From J095 sp964517605 (GTDB taxonomy: Bacteria > Chloroflexota > Anaerolineae > 4572-78 > J111), in NCBI GenBank assembly GCA_964517605.1, contig CAZFCE010000020.1, positions 33,735 through 97,734 of the forward strand: a DNA stretch of 64,000 nt, in the 5' to 3' direction. Below, piece by piece: positions 8,871-16,803 of this stretch. Below the pieces are notes generated by a model, which was not told the origin of the DNA, searched no databases, and saw only the letters and a list, made by a program, of their open reading frames with translations. The position numbers and the translations under genes are program-made. Every line of letters starts with the position of its first letter. Position 1 is the first letter of the stretch.

Positions 8871-10619
8871 TTAACGCAGCACGCCCATCCGGCTGAATGA
8901 CCAATCCGGCCCCACGCCGGCGTTGGGAATGATTTCTTTTTGGCCGGAGCCGTCGGCGTTCATCTTCCAGATGCTCCAACTGCCGCTGCGGGCGCTGCGG
9001 AAAATAATCTGGCCGCTGGGAGTGAACACCGGCAGGGTATCGGGGCCGGCGGCATCGGTGAGGCGGCGCAGGTTAGAGCCATCAACATTAACGGCGTACA
9101 AATCCACATTGCCGCCTTCGTCGCGGTGGAACACAATGGTTTTGCCATCGGGCGACCAGGCCGGGAAGGAATCGCTGCCGCCTTCGGTGATTTGGGTGTG
9201 CCCGCTGTCGTCGCGGTTAGAAATCCAGATGCCGGTTTTGCCGTCGCGGCCAGAGCGGTACACTACTTTTTTGCCGTCGGGCGACCAATCGCCTTGTTCG
9301 CCCAGCAACTCAAACCGATACTGCTGGTTATCGGCGGTGCCTAAAAAGTAAATGCGATAACTGCCGCTGGGTTTGGCGTCAAACGCTACCATTTGCCCGT
9401 CGGGTGAAACGTTAGCCCAGCGGGCGCTGCCGTTTTTCCAGTCGTTGCCCTGGAACAGCCGCACCTGTTCAATGGCGGTGGGCATGGGCGAAACCGTCAT
9501 GGCCACAATGCCGTTGCTAACGCCATCAAAATTAAAATGGCGGCCATCGGGCAATTCCTGCCGGTCAATGCCCTCTTCGCCGTAAAAGAAAAGGGTTTTG
9601 CCATCGGGCGTCCACGAGGGGCCGGCAGCGCGGTTGAGCATAAATGTTTCGGGGCCGCCGTTGGTATCGCCAATGTACAGGTTGTGTTTGCCGCCATCCC
9701 ATTTGGTGTAGGCCAGTTTGTAGGTTTTGGCCGCGGGGCGCGGGGTAGAGGCCGGCTTTGGCGTGGCGGTAATAGCGGTGGTAGCGGTAACTTCGGTGGC
9801 GCTTTCAACCGTGGCGGCGGCAATAACCGTGGTAGCCACCGAGGTGGCGGTTACGGTGGCGGTTGGCGAAACTTCGGCCACGACGGTTTCGGTTTTGCCG
9901 GCTATCGTAAACGAGTCCGAGGCCAGCAATTGGCCATCCGCGTACAGTTCCAGCTTCCACACCCCCGGCGCGAGCGGGGCATCGCCGGCGTTCACAAAAT
10001 AATCAAACACGCCTTCCTTGTCGCCCGACCAGGCTTCGGAGTTGCGGAGCATTTCTTTGCCATCTAGGTACCACACTCGTTCCCAGGTGGTTTTGGGTGT
10101 AAAGCCGCTGTAATCAAACAGGGCGTGAATCTCGGTTACATCGTCTTTAAATTCGATGCCGGGGTTAACGGGCTGGTTATCTTTGGTTACGCCCAAAGCA
10201 AAGGTAATCTTGTTGATTTTTGGCTCGGCGGGCGGCGCAACGGTGGCGGTGGGGTTTATTTCCACGGTGGGCGGCGCGGCAACGGTAACAGCGGCGAGGG
10301 CGGAGGTGGCAGCAGCGGCAGCGGCGGTGACCGTTGCCGAGACGGAAGTGGCGGCTGCGGCGGCAGTAGGCTCAAGGGCCGGCAGTTCCGGCGTAAGCAA
10401 AAACTCGTCGGAGGTGAGGCCGGTGGTCAGTTGGCTGAGTTGGTCTTTGGCCAAAAACAGGCCAATGCCCAGCATTACCACAAAACACAACACCAGCACG
10501 CACCCAATCCCGCCGATAATCAACAGCGGATTGCTCTTTTTGGGCGGCTCCGGCGGGGGCGCGCCGGGTATATTGCTGCTGCCTTTGCTGGAAAGGATTG
10601 TTTGATCGTAATCAGTCAC
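8871..10619 (-). CDS. Membrane-anchored TolB-like (PD40) beta-propeller protein
   Basis: 582 residues. A short cytoplasmic Pro-rich start is followed by one transmembrane helix (31-57), then Ala/Thr/Val-rich linkers, an Ig-like middle part (about 135-240), a second low-complexity linker, and a propeller of PD40/WD40-like repeats from about 300 (PSWTPDGKTLFFYG, GDWSPDGKKVVYRS, PAWSPDGKTIVFHR, PVFTPSGQIIFRS). It is probably exposed outside the membrane and binds protein or glycan. The start is GTG with GGAGG 6 bases upstream. A strong promoter precedes it (10663-10691). It is transcribed alone. No catalytic residues are evident. Confidence 0.78.
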   Translation of the reverse strand: MTDYDQTILSSKGSSNIPGAPPPEPPKKSNPLLIIGGIGCVLVLCFVVMLGIGLFLAKDQLSQLTTGLTSDEFLLTPELPALEPTAAAAATSVSATVTAAAAAATSALAAVTVAAPPTVEINPTATVAPPAEPKINKITFALGVTKDNQPVNPGIEFKDDVTEIHALFDYSGFTPKTTWERVWYLDGKEMLRNSEAWSGDKEGVFDYFVNAGDAPLAPGVWKLELYADGQLLASDSFTIAGKTETVVAEVSPTATVTATSVATTVIAAATVESATEVTATTAITATPKPASTPRPAAKTYKLAYTKWDGGKHNLYIGDTNGGPETFMLNRAAGPSWTPDGKTLFFYGEEGIDRQELPDGRHFNFDGVSNGIVAMTVSPMPTAIEQVRLFQGNDWKNGSARWANVSPDGQMVAFDAKPSGSYRIYFLGTADNQQYRFELLGEQGDWSPDGKKVVYRSGRDGKTGIWISNRDDSGHTQITEGGSDSFPAWSPDGKTIVFHRDEGGNVDLYAVNVDGSNLRRLTDAAGPDTLPVFTPSGQIIFRSARSGSWSIWKMNADGSGQKEIIPNAGVGPDWSFSRMGVLR

Positions 10620-10662
10620 AGTTTCCTCCCTTGATGAACTTGTCTTATTTTAGCACAGCGAA

Positions 10663-10691
10663 AGCATATCACGCCGAGGGGCCGGTGTCAA
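10663..10691 (-). promoter_or_regulatory. Sigma70-type promoter of the propeller gene
   Basis: On the minus strand TTGACA (10691-10686) and TATGCT (10668-10663) are separated by exactly 17 bases, about 45 bases upstream of the GTG start. Confidence 0.8.
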
Positions 10692-10722
10692 TCGCAATTT
10701 GTAACTTGCCGGGGCCATCGGA

Positions 10723-11526
10723 TTAAAGTTTTTCTGAAATGGCAATGGAATTGAGGCTTTCCTCGCGGATTAAATGGGCAATTTCACGTTTGATGGCCAA
10801 AAATTCGGCAGACAGTTCCAGTTCGTATTCGCGCGGGCGGGGCAGAGTCACCTCGATTTCGCGCCGGATGCGGCCAGGCCGGGCCGACATAACGTACACC
10901 CGGTCGGCCAGAAAGATGGCTTCGTCAACATCGTGGGTGATAAACAGGATGGTGGTTTGGCTTTCGGCCCACACCTTAAGCAGCAATTCCTGCATCAGTT
11001 CACGGGTTTGGGCATCGAGCGCCCCAAACGGCTCATCCATCAGCAAAATGGCCGGGTTGTAGGCCAGGGCGCGGGCAATGGCCACACGCTGCTTCATGCC
11101 GCCGGATAGTTGCGCCGGGTAGGCTTTTTCAAAGCCGGTTAGCCCCACCAGATTCAGGTAATGCCGGGCAATTTCGTTTTGTTCCGGCTGGCTCAGGCGT
11201 TGTTTTTTCAGCACAAATTTTATGTTGTCCAGCGTATTTAGCCACGGAAACAGCGTGTACGCCTGGAACACCATCCCCCGATCCGGGCCGGGGCCGCTCA
11301 CCGGGCGGCCATCCACCTCGATGAGGCCGCTGGTGGGTTCTACCAGCCCGGCCACCAGCCGTAAAAAGGTAGATTTGCCGCAGCCGGACGTGCCGACAAT
11401 TGTCACCAACTCGCCGGCGCGTACCTCCAGCGACAGGTTTTCCAGGGCAACGGTTTCTCTGTTTTTAACAAAAAACACCTTGCGAACATTTTTAGCGCTT
11501 AATTTTATGGGACGGGTATCGGTCAT
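10723..11526 (-). CDS. ABC transporter ATP-binding protein, NitT/TauT (SsuB/TauB) type
   Basis: 267 residues. Walker A is GTSGCGKST, the signature is LSGGMKQR, Walker B is ILLMDEPFGALD, and the H-loop is TIFLFITHDVDEA-like (ILFITHDVDEA). It powers the importer formed with the permease (24 bases upstream) and the binding protein. The family imports nitrate, sulfonates, taurine or pyrimidine precursors; the ATPase alone does not tell which. Last gene of a three-gene minus-strand operon. Confidence 0.92.
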   Translation of the reverse strand: MTDTRPIKLSAKNVRKVFFVKNRETVALENLSLEVRAGELVTIVGTSGCGKSTFLRLVAGLVEPTSGLIEVDGRPVSGPGPDRGMVFQAYTLFPWLNTLDNIKFVLKKQRLSQPEQNEIARHYLNLVGLTGFEKAYPAQLSGGMKQRVAIARALAYNPAILLMDEPFGALDAQTRELMQELLLKVWAESQTTILFITHDVDEAIFLADRVYVMSARPGRIRREIEVTLPRPREYELELSAEFLAIKREIAHLIREESLNSIAISEKL

Positions 11527-11550
11527 GGGCGGGTTGTGCTCTCCAAAAAG

Positions 11551-12342
11551 TTAGCGCTCACTGCTGTTGGCCCAGGGGAACAGCCGGTGATGCAGAAATT
11601 TAAACAGAAAATCCATAACCAGGCCCAGCAAGCCGATGACCAAAATCCCCAGGATGATTTTTTCGGTTTGCAGGTAGCGTTGGGAGCGCATAATGGTGTA
11701 GCCCAGGCCCACGTTGGCGGCTACCAGTTCGGCCACCACCAGGTAGGTCCAGGCCCAGCCCAGCGTAATACGCAGGGTATCTACCATGCCGGGCGCAGAA
11801 TAGGGCGCTATCACCCGCAGGGTTGTTTCCCACTTGTTCAGGCCAAAGGTGTACGAAACGTGAATGAGGTCTTTGGGCACGCTCTTTACGTTATCGGCGA
11901 TCATGAGCACTTCCTGAAAAAAGGTGCCAATAAACAGGATAACAAATTTTTGGGTATCGCCCACGCCGGCCCACAGAATGGTGAGCGGCACAAAGGCCAC
12001 CGCCGGCATATAGCGCACCAGATCAATGGGCGGCTCAAACAGCCCTTCAAACAGCTTAAAATTACCCATTAAAATGCCAATCGGCACGGCAAACAGGGTG
12101 GCAATCAGCCAGCCCACCGTTATCCGGTACACGCTGGCTTTTACATCGGCCCACAGCGTGCCATCCTGAATTTCGGTAGCGGCGGCCTGAACAATCGCGC
12201 CGGGGGGTGGCAAAAAAATGGGATCAACCCAGCCGCCGTAGGTAACAATACTCCAAACAACCAGCAGCGCCGTTAACAGACTGGCGCTGGCAATGAGGTA
12301 ATATTGGCGGGGAATATCTTCGCGCAGGGGTAACAATTGCAT
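11551..12342 (-). CDS. ABC transporter permease, NitT/TauT (SsuC/TauC) type
   Basis: About 263 residues with six hydrophobic helices and the BPD-transport inner-membrane domain. The EAA-like loop reads around YTFGLNKWETTLRVIAPYSAPGM. I place the start at ATG 12342, because an upstream in-frame ATG (12387) lies inside a hairpin that separates this gene from the binding-protein gene; AAGG is about 10 bases upstream of the chosen start. It forms the membrane channel of the importer. Confidence 0.88.
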   Translation of the reverse strand: MQLLPLREDIPRQYYLIASASLLTALLVVWSIVTYGGWVDPIFLPPPGAIVQAAATEIQDGTLWADVKASVYRITVGWLIATLFAVPIGILMGNFKLFEGLFEPPIDLVRYMPAVAFVPLTILWAGVGDTQKFVILFIGTFFQEVLMIADNVKSVPKDLIHVSYTFGLNKWETTLRVIAPYSAPGMVDTLRITLGWAWTYLVVAELVAANVGLGYTIMRSQRYLQTEKIILGILVIGLLGLVMDFLFKFLHHRLFPWANSSER

Positions 12343-12368
12343 GTTCACTAAACCTTGGCTGATAAAAT

Positions 12369-12410
12369 GTAAAACGTGAAACGCCATCGGATGCGCGTTC
12401 CACGTTTTAC
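12369..12410. repeat. Intercistronic hairpin in the ABC importer operon
   Basis: GTAAAACGTGAAACGC and GCGTTCCACGTTTTAC form an inverted repeat with one mismatch between the binding-protein stop (12442) and the permease start (12342). Such hairpins often protect the upstream message and raise binding-protein yield relative to the permease; that role is inferred. Confidence 0.6.
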
Positions 12411-12441
12411 GCTTTGATTTATGGCAAACCGTCAGGTTTTA

Positions 12442-13473
12442 TTACGGCAAAAACGAGCTATCAAACACTTCTTTGGGATCGGGCACGCTTTTGGCACCCC
12501 CGGAGGCCACCAGCACCTGGCCAATTTGTTTGTAGGTTTCTTCTATGTCTCCGGCAAACATTTGCTTGCTGGCGGCCAGATCATACAGTTTGATGCCTTG
12601 CCAGGCCGTTTTGAACTCGGCCAGATCGCTGCCCACGGCTTCGGCAATGATTTTTTGCCCTTCATCGGGGTTGGCCTGCAAAAAGTCGTAGGCTTCTTGC
12701 CAGGCTTGCAGCATGTTTTTAACCGCTTCGGGTTTTTCTTGCAGCACTTTGGCCGGGAACACAAACACGTCGCTGATCAGGCCGGGTTTTTCGGCGGCGC
12801 TGTACAGCACGCGGTAGCCTTTGCCCTGCGCCAACGCCGTAGAAATGTACGGTTCGTAGGTTACGGCGGCATCCACCTTGCCGGCAATCACGGCTGCGCC
12901 GGCATCCGAGGCGGGCATTGGCACGGCTTCGATATCGGCTTTGGTCATGCCGTTTTGCATCAGGGCGTAGGTGAGCAAAATATCGCTCGTGGTGCCTTCT
13001 TCAAAGGCCACTTTTTTGCCTTTGATGTCGGCCACGGTTTTGATGCCTTCGCCGGCAATCATGGCATCGGCCTGCGCCGAGGTATCCATGAGCAGCACCG
13101 CTTTTACATCCACCCCGGCCTGTCGCAAAATAATCGAGGTGTGGGTGGCAATGTTAGCGCCGTCAAACTTGCCGGCAGCCAGCCCGGAGTTTAAATCCTG
13201 GTCGGTGGCAAATTCTACCAGTTCAACTTTCAGGCCGTGTTTTTCAAAAAAGCCTTTGGCTTGGGCAATGTACCACGGGCCGTAGCCAATCCAGGGTTGG
13301 GTGGCAATTTTAAACTCCACCACATTGGCCGGAGCCGGGGCCGCGGCTTTATCGGTGGCAGCCGGCGCGGCGGGCTTTTCGGCGGCGGGGACCGGCGTAG
13401 CGGGCGAACCGCATTGGGCCGCCAGCGTGGACAGGGCGGCAATCAGTATAAAAATTAATGCCAACTTTTTCAT
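12442..13473 (-). CDS. ABC transporter substrate-binding protein, SsuA/THI5-like
   Basis: 343 residues from ATG 13473, chosen because GGAGG lies 6 bases upstream; longer in-frame starts lack a ribosome site. The N-terminus (MKKLALIF to LAAQC) is an export signal; Cys21 may be lipidated, although Gln before it is not a standard lipobox residue. An Ala/Pro-rich linker leads into the periplasmic-binding fold (KIATQPWIGYGPWYIA, GAEGIKTVADIKGKKVAF-like segment, DAAVTYEPY). Ligand could be a sulfonate, nitrate, taurine or an aromatic/pyrimidine precursor. First gene of the importer operon, with its own promoter. Confidence 0.88.
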   Translation of the reverse strand: MKKLALIFILIAALSTLAAQCGSPATPVPAAEKPAAPAATDKAAAPAPANVVEFKIATQPWIGYGPWYIAQAKGFFEKHGLKVELVEFATDQDLNSGLAAGKFDGANIATHTSIILRQAGVDVKAVLLMDTSAQADAMIAGEGIKTVADIKGKKVAFEEGTTSDILLTYALMQNGMTKADIEAVPMPASDAGAAVIAGKVDAAVTYEPYISTALAQGKGYRVLYSAAEKPGLISDVFVFPAKVLQEKPEAVKNMLQAWQEAYDFLQANPDEGQKIIAEAVGSDLAEFKTAWQGIKLYDLAASKQMFAGDIEETYKQIGQVLVASGGAKSVPDPKEVFDSSFLP

Positions 13474-13578
13474 GAACTCTCCTCCAGATTGATTAATTTT
13501 TTGCCGGGCTTCAACGGCGCAGGCGCGTAGCAACAGGCAAACGCCCCGCGCTGCCGGAGCGGGGGTGAATAACCCAAA

Positions 13579-13606
13579 AGTATATCACATTTTTAAAGGC
13601 AGACAA
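13579..13606 (-). promoter_or_regulatory. Promoter of the ABC importer operon
   Basis: On the minus strand TTGTCT (13606-13601) and TATACT (13584-13579) are 16 bases apart, about 105 bases upstream of the binding-protein start. The upstream chemosensory operon ends just beyond it. Confidence 0.65.
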
Positions 13607-13639
13607 CATTGGTGCGGAACGGGCAAAAATTGGTCGGGG

Positions 13640-14407
13640 TCATTCCTGCGGCGGGGCGTCGGGGCCAATTGTGCCGTATAGCTCTTTCATGCAATCCGGG
13701 CAAATGCCGTGGGTAATGGTGGCCTGGGAATGGCTTTCTATATACACTTCAACCTGTTGCCAAAAGCCTTCGTCATTCCGAACTTTTTTGCAGTTGGCGC
13801 AAATGGGGATAAAGCCTTCGAGCACTTTGATGGTTTCCAGAGCTTCTTGCAAAACCTGGTTTTTTTGCTCCAGCTCTTTTTGCTTTTGCATGGCGGCTTC
13901 GTAGGTTGAAAACAGCAAATCTATAATTTGAAACCGGCTGGAAGTGATGGCGTATTTTTGGCCTCTAAAAATAACATCAAGGGTGGTTTCGGGCAGGGGT
14001 TCGTGGCGCAGCCCCCGGTTGGCCAGAATGTATTGAATATCAACCAGCAGTTGCTCTTCGTTGTAGGGTTTGATGATAAAATTGTCCGCGCCGGATTCAA
14101 GCCCTTTGATAATATCGTGCGGGGTTGAGAGTTGGGTGAGCAGAATAACGGGAATGTGGTTGAGCGCCGGGGTGTTTTTTACCTGGCGGCAAAACTCGTA
14201 GCCGTCCATGCCCGGCATCAAAATATCGCTGATGATGATGGCGGGCTGGTGGGTTTGAAGCATGGCCAGGGCTTTTTCGGCGCTGGTGGCGGTTAAAATT
14301 GAGTAGTGGTGCGTTTCGAGCATGTACTTCAGGTATTCAACCTGAGTAAGGCTGTCTTCTATGACCAGGATTTCGGTGTTGTCTTCGGTTGTGGGTGTGT
14401 CCATCAT
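13640..14407 (-). CDS. Response regulator with C-terminal zinc-ribbon-like domain
   Basis: 255 residues. A CheY-like receiver occupies about 12-130 with phospho-acceptor Asp61 (SDILMPGMDG) and KPY switch Lys. A middle helical stretch (about 145-195) is paralogous to the segment after the receiver of the upstream hybrid kinase. The end has a four-cysteine motif (C203, C206, C236, C239; CANCKKVR and CPDCMKEL), common at the end of stand-alone receivers and likely to bind zinc. There is no DNA-binding domain. Its ATGA start overlaps the stop of the hybrid kinase, so it is the last gene of the chemosensory operon and a probable output. Confidence 0.85.
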   Translation of the reverse strand: MMDTPTTEDNTEILVIEDSLTQVEYLKYMLETHHYSILTATSAEKALAMLQTHQPAIIISDILMPGMDGYEFCRQVKNTPALNHIPVILLTQLSTPHDIIKGLESGADNFIIKPYNEEQLLVDIQYILANRGLRHEPLPETTLDVIFRGQKYAITSSRFQIIDLLFSTYEAAMQKQKELEQKNQVLQEALETIKVLEGFIPICANCKKVRNDEGFWQQVEVYIESHSQATITHGICPDCMKELYGTIGPDAPPQE

Positions 14408-15717
14408 TCTTGCCCTGTAGAAACAAGCGGCAGCGCCACTCGAAAGGTAGTGCCCTGGCCAACATTGCTGGTTACGGTAATAGCGCCGCCATGCCCTTGG
14501 ATGATTTTTTTTACAATTGCCAGCCCCAGGCCGGTGTTCTTTTCCCCGGTGGTGCTTTTTACGCTGCTTACTTTGAACGGCTCAAATAACTGGCTTAATT
14601 CATGGGCTGGAATGCCCTGCCCCTCATCCTGCACCGAGATGACCGCCATGTCATCGGACTGGCTTACCCGCACGGTGATGGTGCTGAACGGGTGCGAAAA
14701 TTTTAGCGCATTACTGATAAGATTGTCCAATACTTGCCCAATTTTGGGCGGGTCCAGCATTAACTCCGGCGGCCAAAAATCGGGTTGAAAGCGCAGGTTA
14801 ATTTGCTTTTTGGCCGCCAGGCTGCGGTTGATGCTCAGGTTGCGCTCAATCAAACTGTTCAAATCAACCGGCTGGAGTTGCAGGTTGAGGTTGCCGGATT
14901 CAATTTTGGCAATATCCAGCAGGTCGTTTACCAGGTGCAACATAAACTCGCTGGATGAACGGGTTAAATCGAGCAGTTCGTGCTGCTGCTCGTTTAAAAT
15001 ATCGGCCAGGTCGTTTTCTAAAAGTTCGGCCACGGTAAAAATATGCGCCAGCGGATTGCGTAAATCGTGGGCGGCCATCCCCAAAAAATAATCCTTTTGC
15101 GCGTTCAGCTTTTCCAGTTCCAGGTTTTTTTGTTTCAGTTCGTGCTGCATGGCCAGCAATTGCTGGTTAACCGCTTGCAGTTCCAGATTTTTTTGCACCG
15201 CATTTTCAAACGTAGAGAGCAGCAAGTCTACCATTTGGGCCGGGTCCGAGTGCAGGGAGTAGCGGTGGTTGGCAAAGTAAACCTCAATGTTGCCGTTGGC
15301 GGCGTTGCTCCGCAGGTTTTGGTTAACCAGAATTTGCTGCACGCGAGAAAGCAAAAATTCGGCGGTATAGGGCTTGGTTACAAAGTTGTTAGCGCCGCTT
15401 TCCAGCGCGGTGATGGCCTCTTGCGGGTCCACCAGCGAGGTTAGCAGGATTATCGGAATATCCTTGAGCGCGTCATCGGCTCTGAGCCGGCGGCACAACT
15501 CGTAGCCGTCCATTTCGGGCATCACCACATCGCTAATAATCATGGTGGGGCGCTCGGTTTTGATTTTGGCCAGCGCCTCAAGGCCGTTGCGGGCCACCAG
15601 CGATTGCAGGCCACGCTCTTCCAGCGTAAATTGCAGCCGCGCCGCCTGGGTGGGGCTGTCTTCTACAATTAATATTTTTACCAGGGCGTAATCAATAGCT
15701 TCTACCGGCGTGTCCAT
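14404..15717 (-). CDS. Hybrid sensor: receiver domain followed by histidine kinase
   Basis: 437 residues from ATG 15717, 11 bases after the cheB stop; a longer in-frame start would lie inside cheB. An N-terminal receiver (Asp63 in SDVVMPEMDG) is followed by a linker and coiled coil, a HisKA domain (His217 in AAHDLRNPLAH) and a HATPase domain (NLISNALKFSHP, DEGQGIP, GLGLAIVKK). The receiver-first order means it can be phosphorylated by CheA and then act as a kinase on the following regulator. No membrane segment, so the protein is cytoplasmic. In Wsp-type operons this place is held by a GGDEF regulator; none is present here. Confidence 0.88.
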   Translation of the reverse strand: MDTPVEAIDYALVKILIVEDSPTQAARLQFTLEERGLQSLVARNGLEALAKIKTERPTMIISDVVMPEMDGYELCRRLRADDALKDIPIILLTSLVDPQEAITALESGANNFVTKPYTAEFLLSRVQQILVNQNLRSNAANGNIEVYFANHRYSLHSDPAQMVDLLLSTFENAVQKNLELQAVNQQLLAMQHELKQKNLELEKLNAQKDYFLGMAAHDLRNPLAHIFTVAELLENDLADILNEQQHELLDLTRSSSEFMLHLVNDLLDIAKIESGNLNLQLQPVDLNSLIERNLSINRSLAAKKQINLRFQPDFWPPELMLDPPKIGQVLDNLISNALKFSHPFSTITVRVSQSDDMAVISVQDEGQGIPAHELSQLFEPFKVSSVKSTTGEKNTGLGLAIVKKIIQGHGGAITVTSNVGQGTTFRVALPLVSTGQE

Positions 15718-15727
15718 AGGTTTATAT

Positions 15728-16798
15728 TTAAAGGTTAAAGGTGATGTTTTTTTGCCGGGCCAATTGTACCAGAGTTGCGGCGATTCTTTCGGGCGGCAGG
15801 GTGTATCTGGCGGCCTTGAGCGCGGCGGCTTCGCCGGGCATGCCAAAAACAACGCAGGATTCTTTATTTTGGATAAAGGTGATGGCTCCCTGTTCTTGCA
15901 TTTGCTTTAATTCCAACGCGCCATCGCGCCCCATGCCGGTGAGCAGCACCCCGGCTACGCGCGGCCCAAACACCTCAAGCGCCGAGCGAAACAGGTACGA
16001 CACCGCCGGGCGCAGGTTGTTTTCTTTGGGAACGCCATCCAGTACAATTTTTCTAAACCGGCTAACCCCCATGTGCCAATCATCGGGGGCAAAATAAATG
16101 TGGCCGGGCAGGATTGTTTGGCCGTGTTCGGCAATGTGAATGGGCATGGGGCTATCCTGCCCCAACCATTCGACCATGCCGGCCAAAAATCCGGCGGCAA
16201 TGTGCTGCACTATCAACACCGGCGCGGGAAAATCTTTGGGCAACGCCGAAAGAATGGTGTGCAGCACCGGCGGCCCGCCGGTTGACACGCCAATGGCCAC
16301 CAGGTCAAAATCTGTGCTTTCGGGTTGAACCGGTTCAATTTTGGCCGGGCCGGGTTTGGGGGCCGGGGCTTGGGCGTACCGCGCCCACCGCCGCACCACC
16401 TTCACCTCGGACATGGCTTTTACGGTTTGCCGCAGTTCGTGGGCCATCGCCTCGTGCCGGGGATGCCCCACGCCGGTTGGCTTTTCTACCAGTGTCACCG
16501 CTCCGGCTTCCAGGGCCTTAAAAGTCATTTCGGCTGCTTCGGCGGTCCAACTGGCGCTCACAATAATAATCGGAGTGGGGCTGGTTTGCATAATTTGGCG
16601 GGTGGCCTCGATGCCGTCTAATTTGGGCATGTAAATGTCCATAGTAATGACATCGGGTTTTAGTTTGGCCGCCAGCCGCACCGCTTCTTCGCCGGTGGCG
16701 GCGGTGCCCAACACCTGTATTTTCTCATCCGCCGCCAGAATGTGGTACAAATGCTGCTGCACCACGGGCGAATCGTCAACAATCAACACTTTTATCAT
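15728..16798 (-). CDS. cheB: Chemoreceptor methylesterase CheB
   Basis: 356 residues, normal length. The receiver domain carries Asp54 (TMDIYMPKLDG) and the methylesterase domain has the catalytic triad Ser172 (GVSTGGP), His199 (VQHI) and Asp292 (LTGMGRDG). It removes methyl groups from receptor glutamates when phosphorylated by CheA, and it balances CheR in the same operon. The gene is 5 bases from cheA, so it is translationally close-coupled. Confidence 0.95.
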   Translation of the reverse strand: MIKVLIVDDSPVVQQHLYHILAADEKIQVLGTAATGEEAVRLAAKLKPDVITMDIYMPKLDGIEATRQIMQTSPTPIIIVSASWTAEAAEMTFKALEAGAVTLVEKPTGVGHPRHEAMAHELRQTVKAMSEVKVVRRWARYAQAPAPKPGPAKIEPVQPESTDFDLVAIGVSTGGPPVLHTILSALPKDFPAPVLIVQHIAAGFLAGMVEWLGQDSPMPIHIAEHGQTILPGHIYFAPDDWHMGVSRFRKIVLDGVPKENNLRPAVSYLFRSALEVFGPRVAGVLLTGMGRDGALELKQMQEQGAITFIQNKESCVVFGMPGEAAALKAARYTLPPERIAATLVQLARQKNITFNL

Positions 16799-16803
16799 GG
16801 TGG

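Noticed and set aside
9537..10634. Gly-rich plus-strand frames opposite the propeller gene
   Set aside because: Their Gly/Val richness mirrors the Ala/Thr codons of the real gene on the other strand; no start signals.
12442..13533. Longer start for the substrate-binding protein at 13533
   Set aside because: It hides the signal peptide behind 20 residues; ATG 13473 has GGAGG in place and an N-terminal signal.
14404..15852. Longer start for the hybrid kinase at 15852
   Set aside because: It would place 45 residues inside cheB; the ATG at 15717 just after the cheB stop opens the receiver domain directly.
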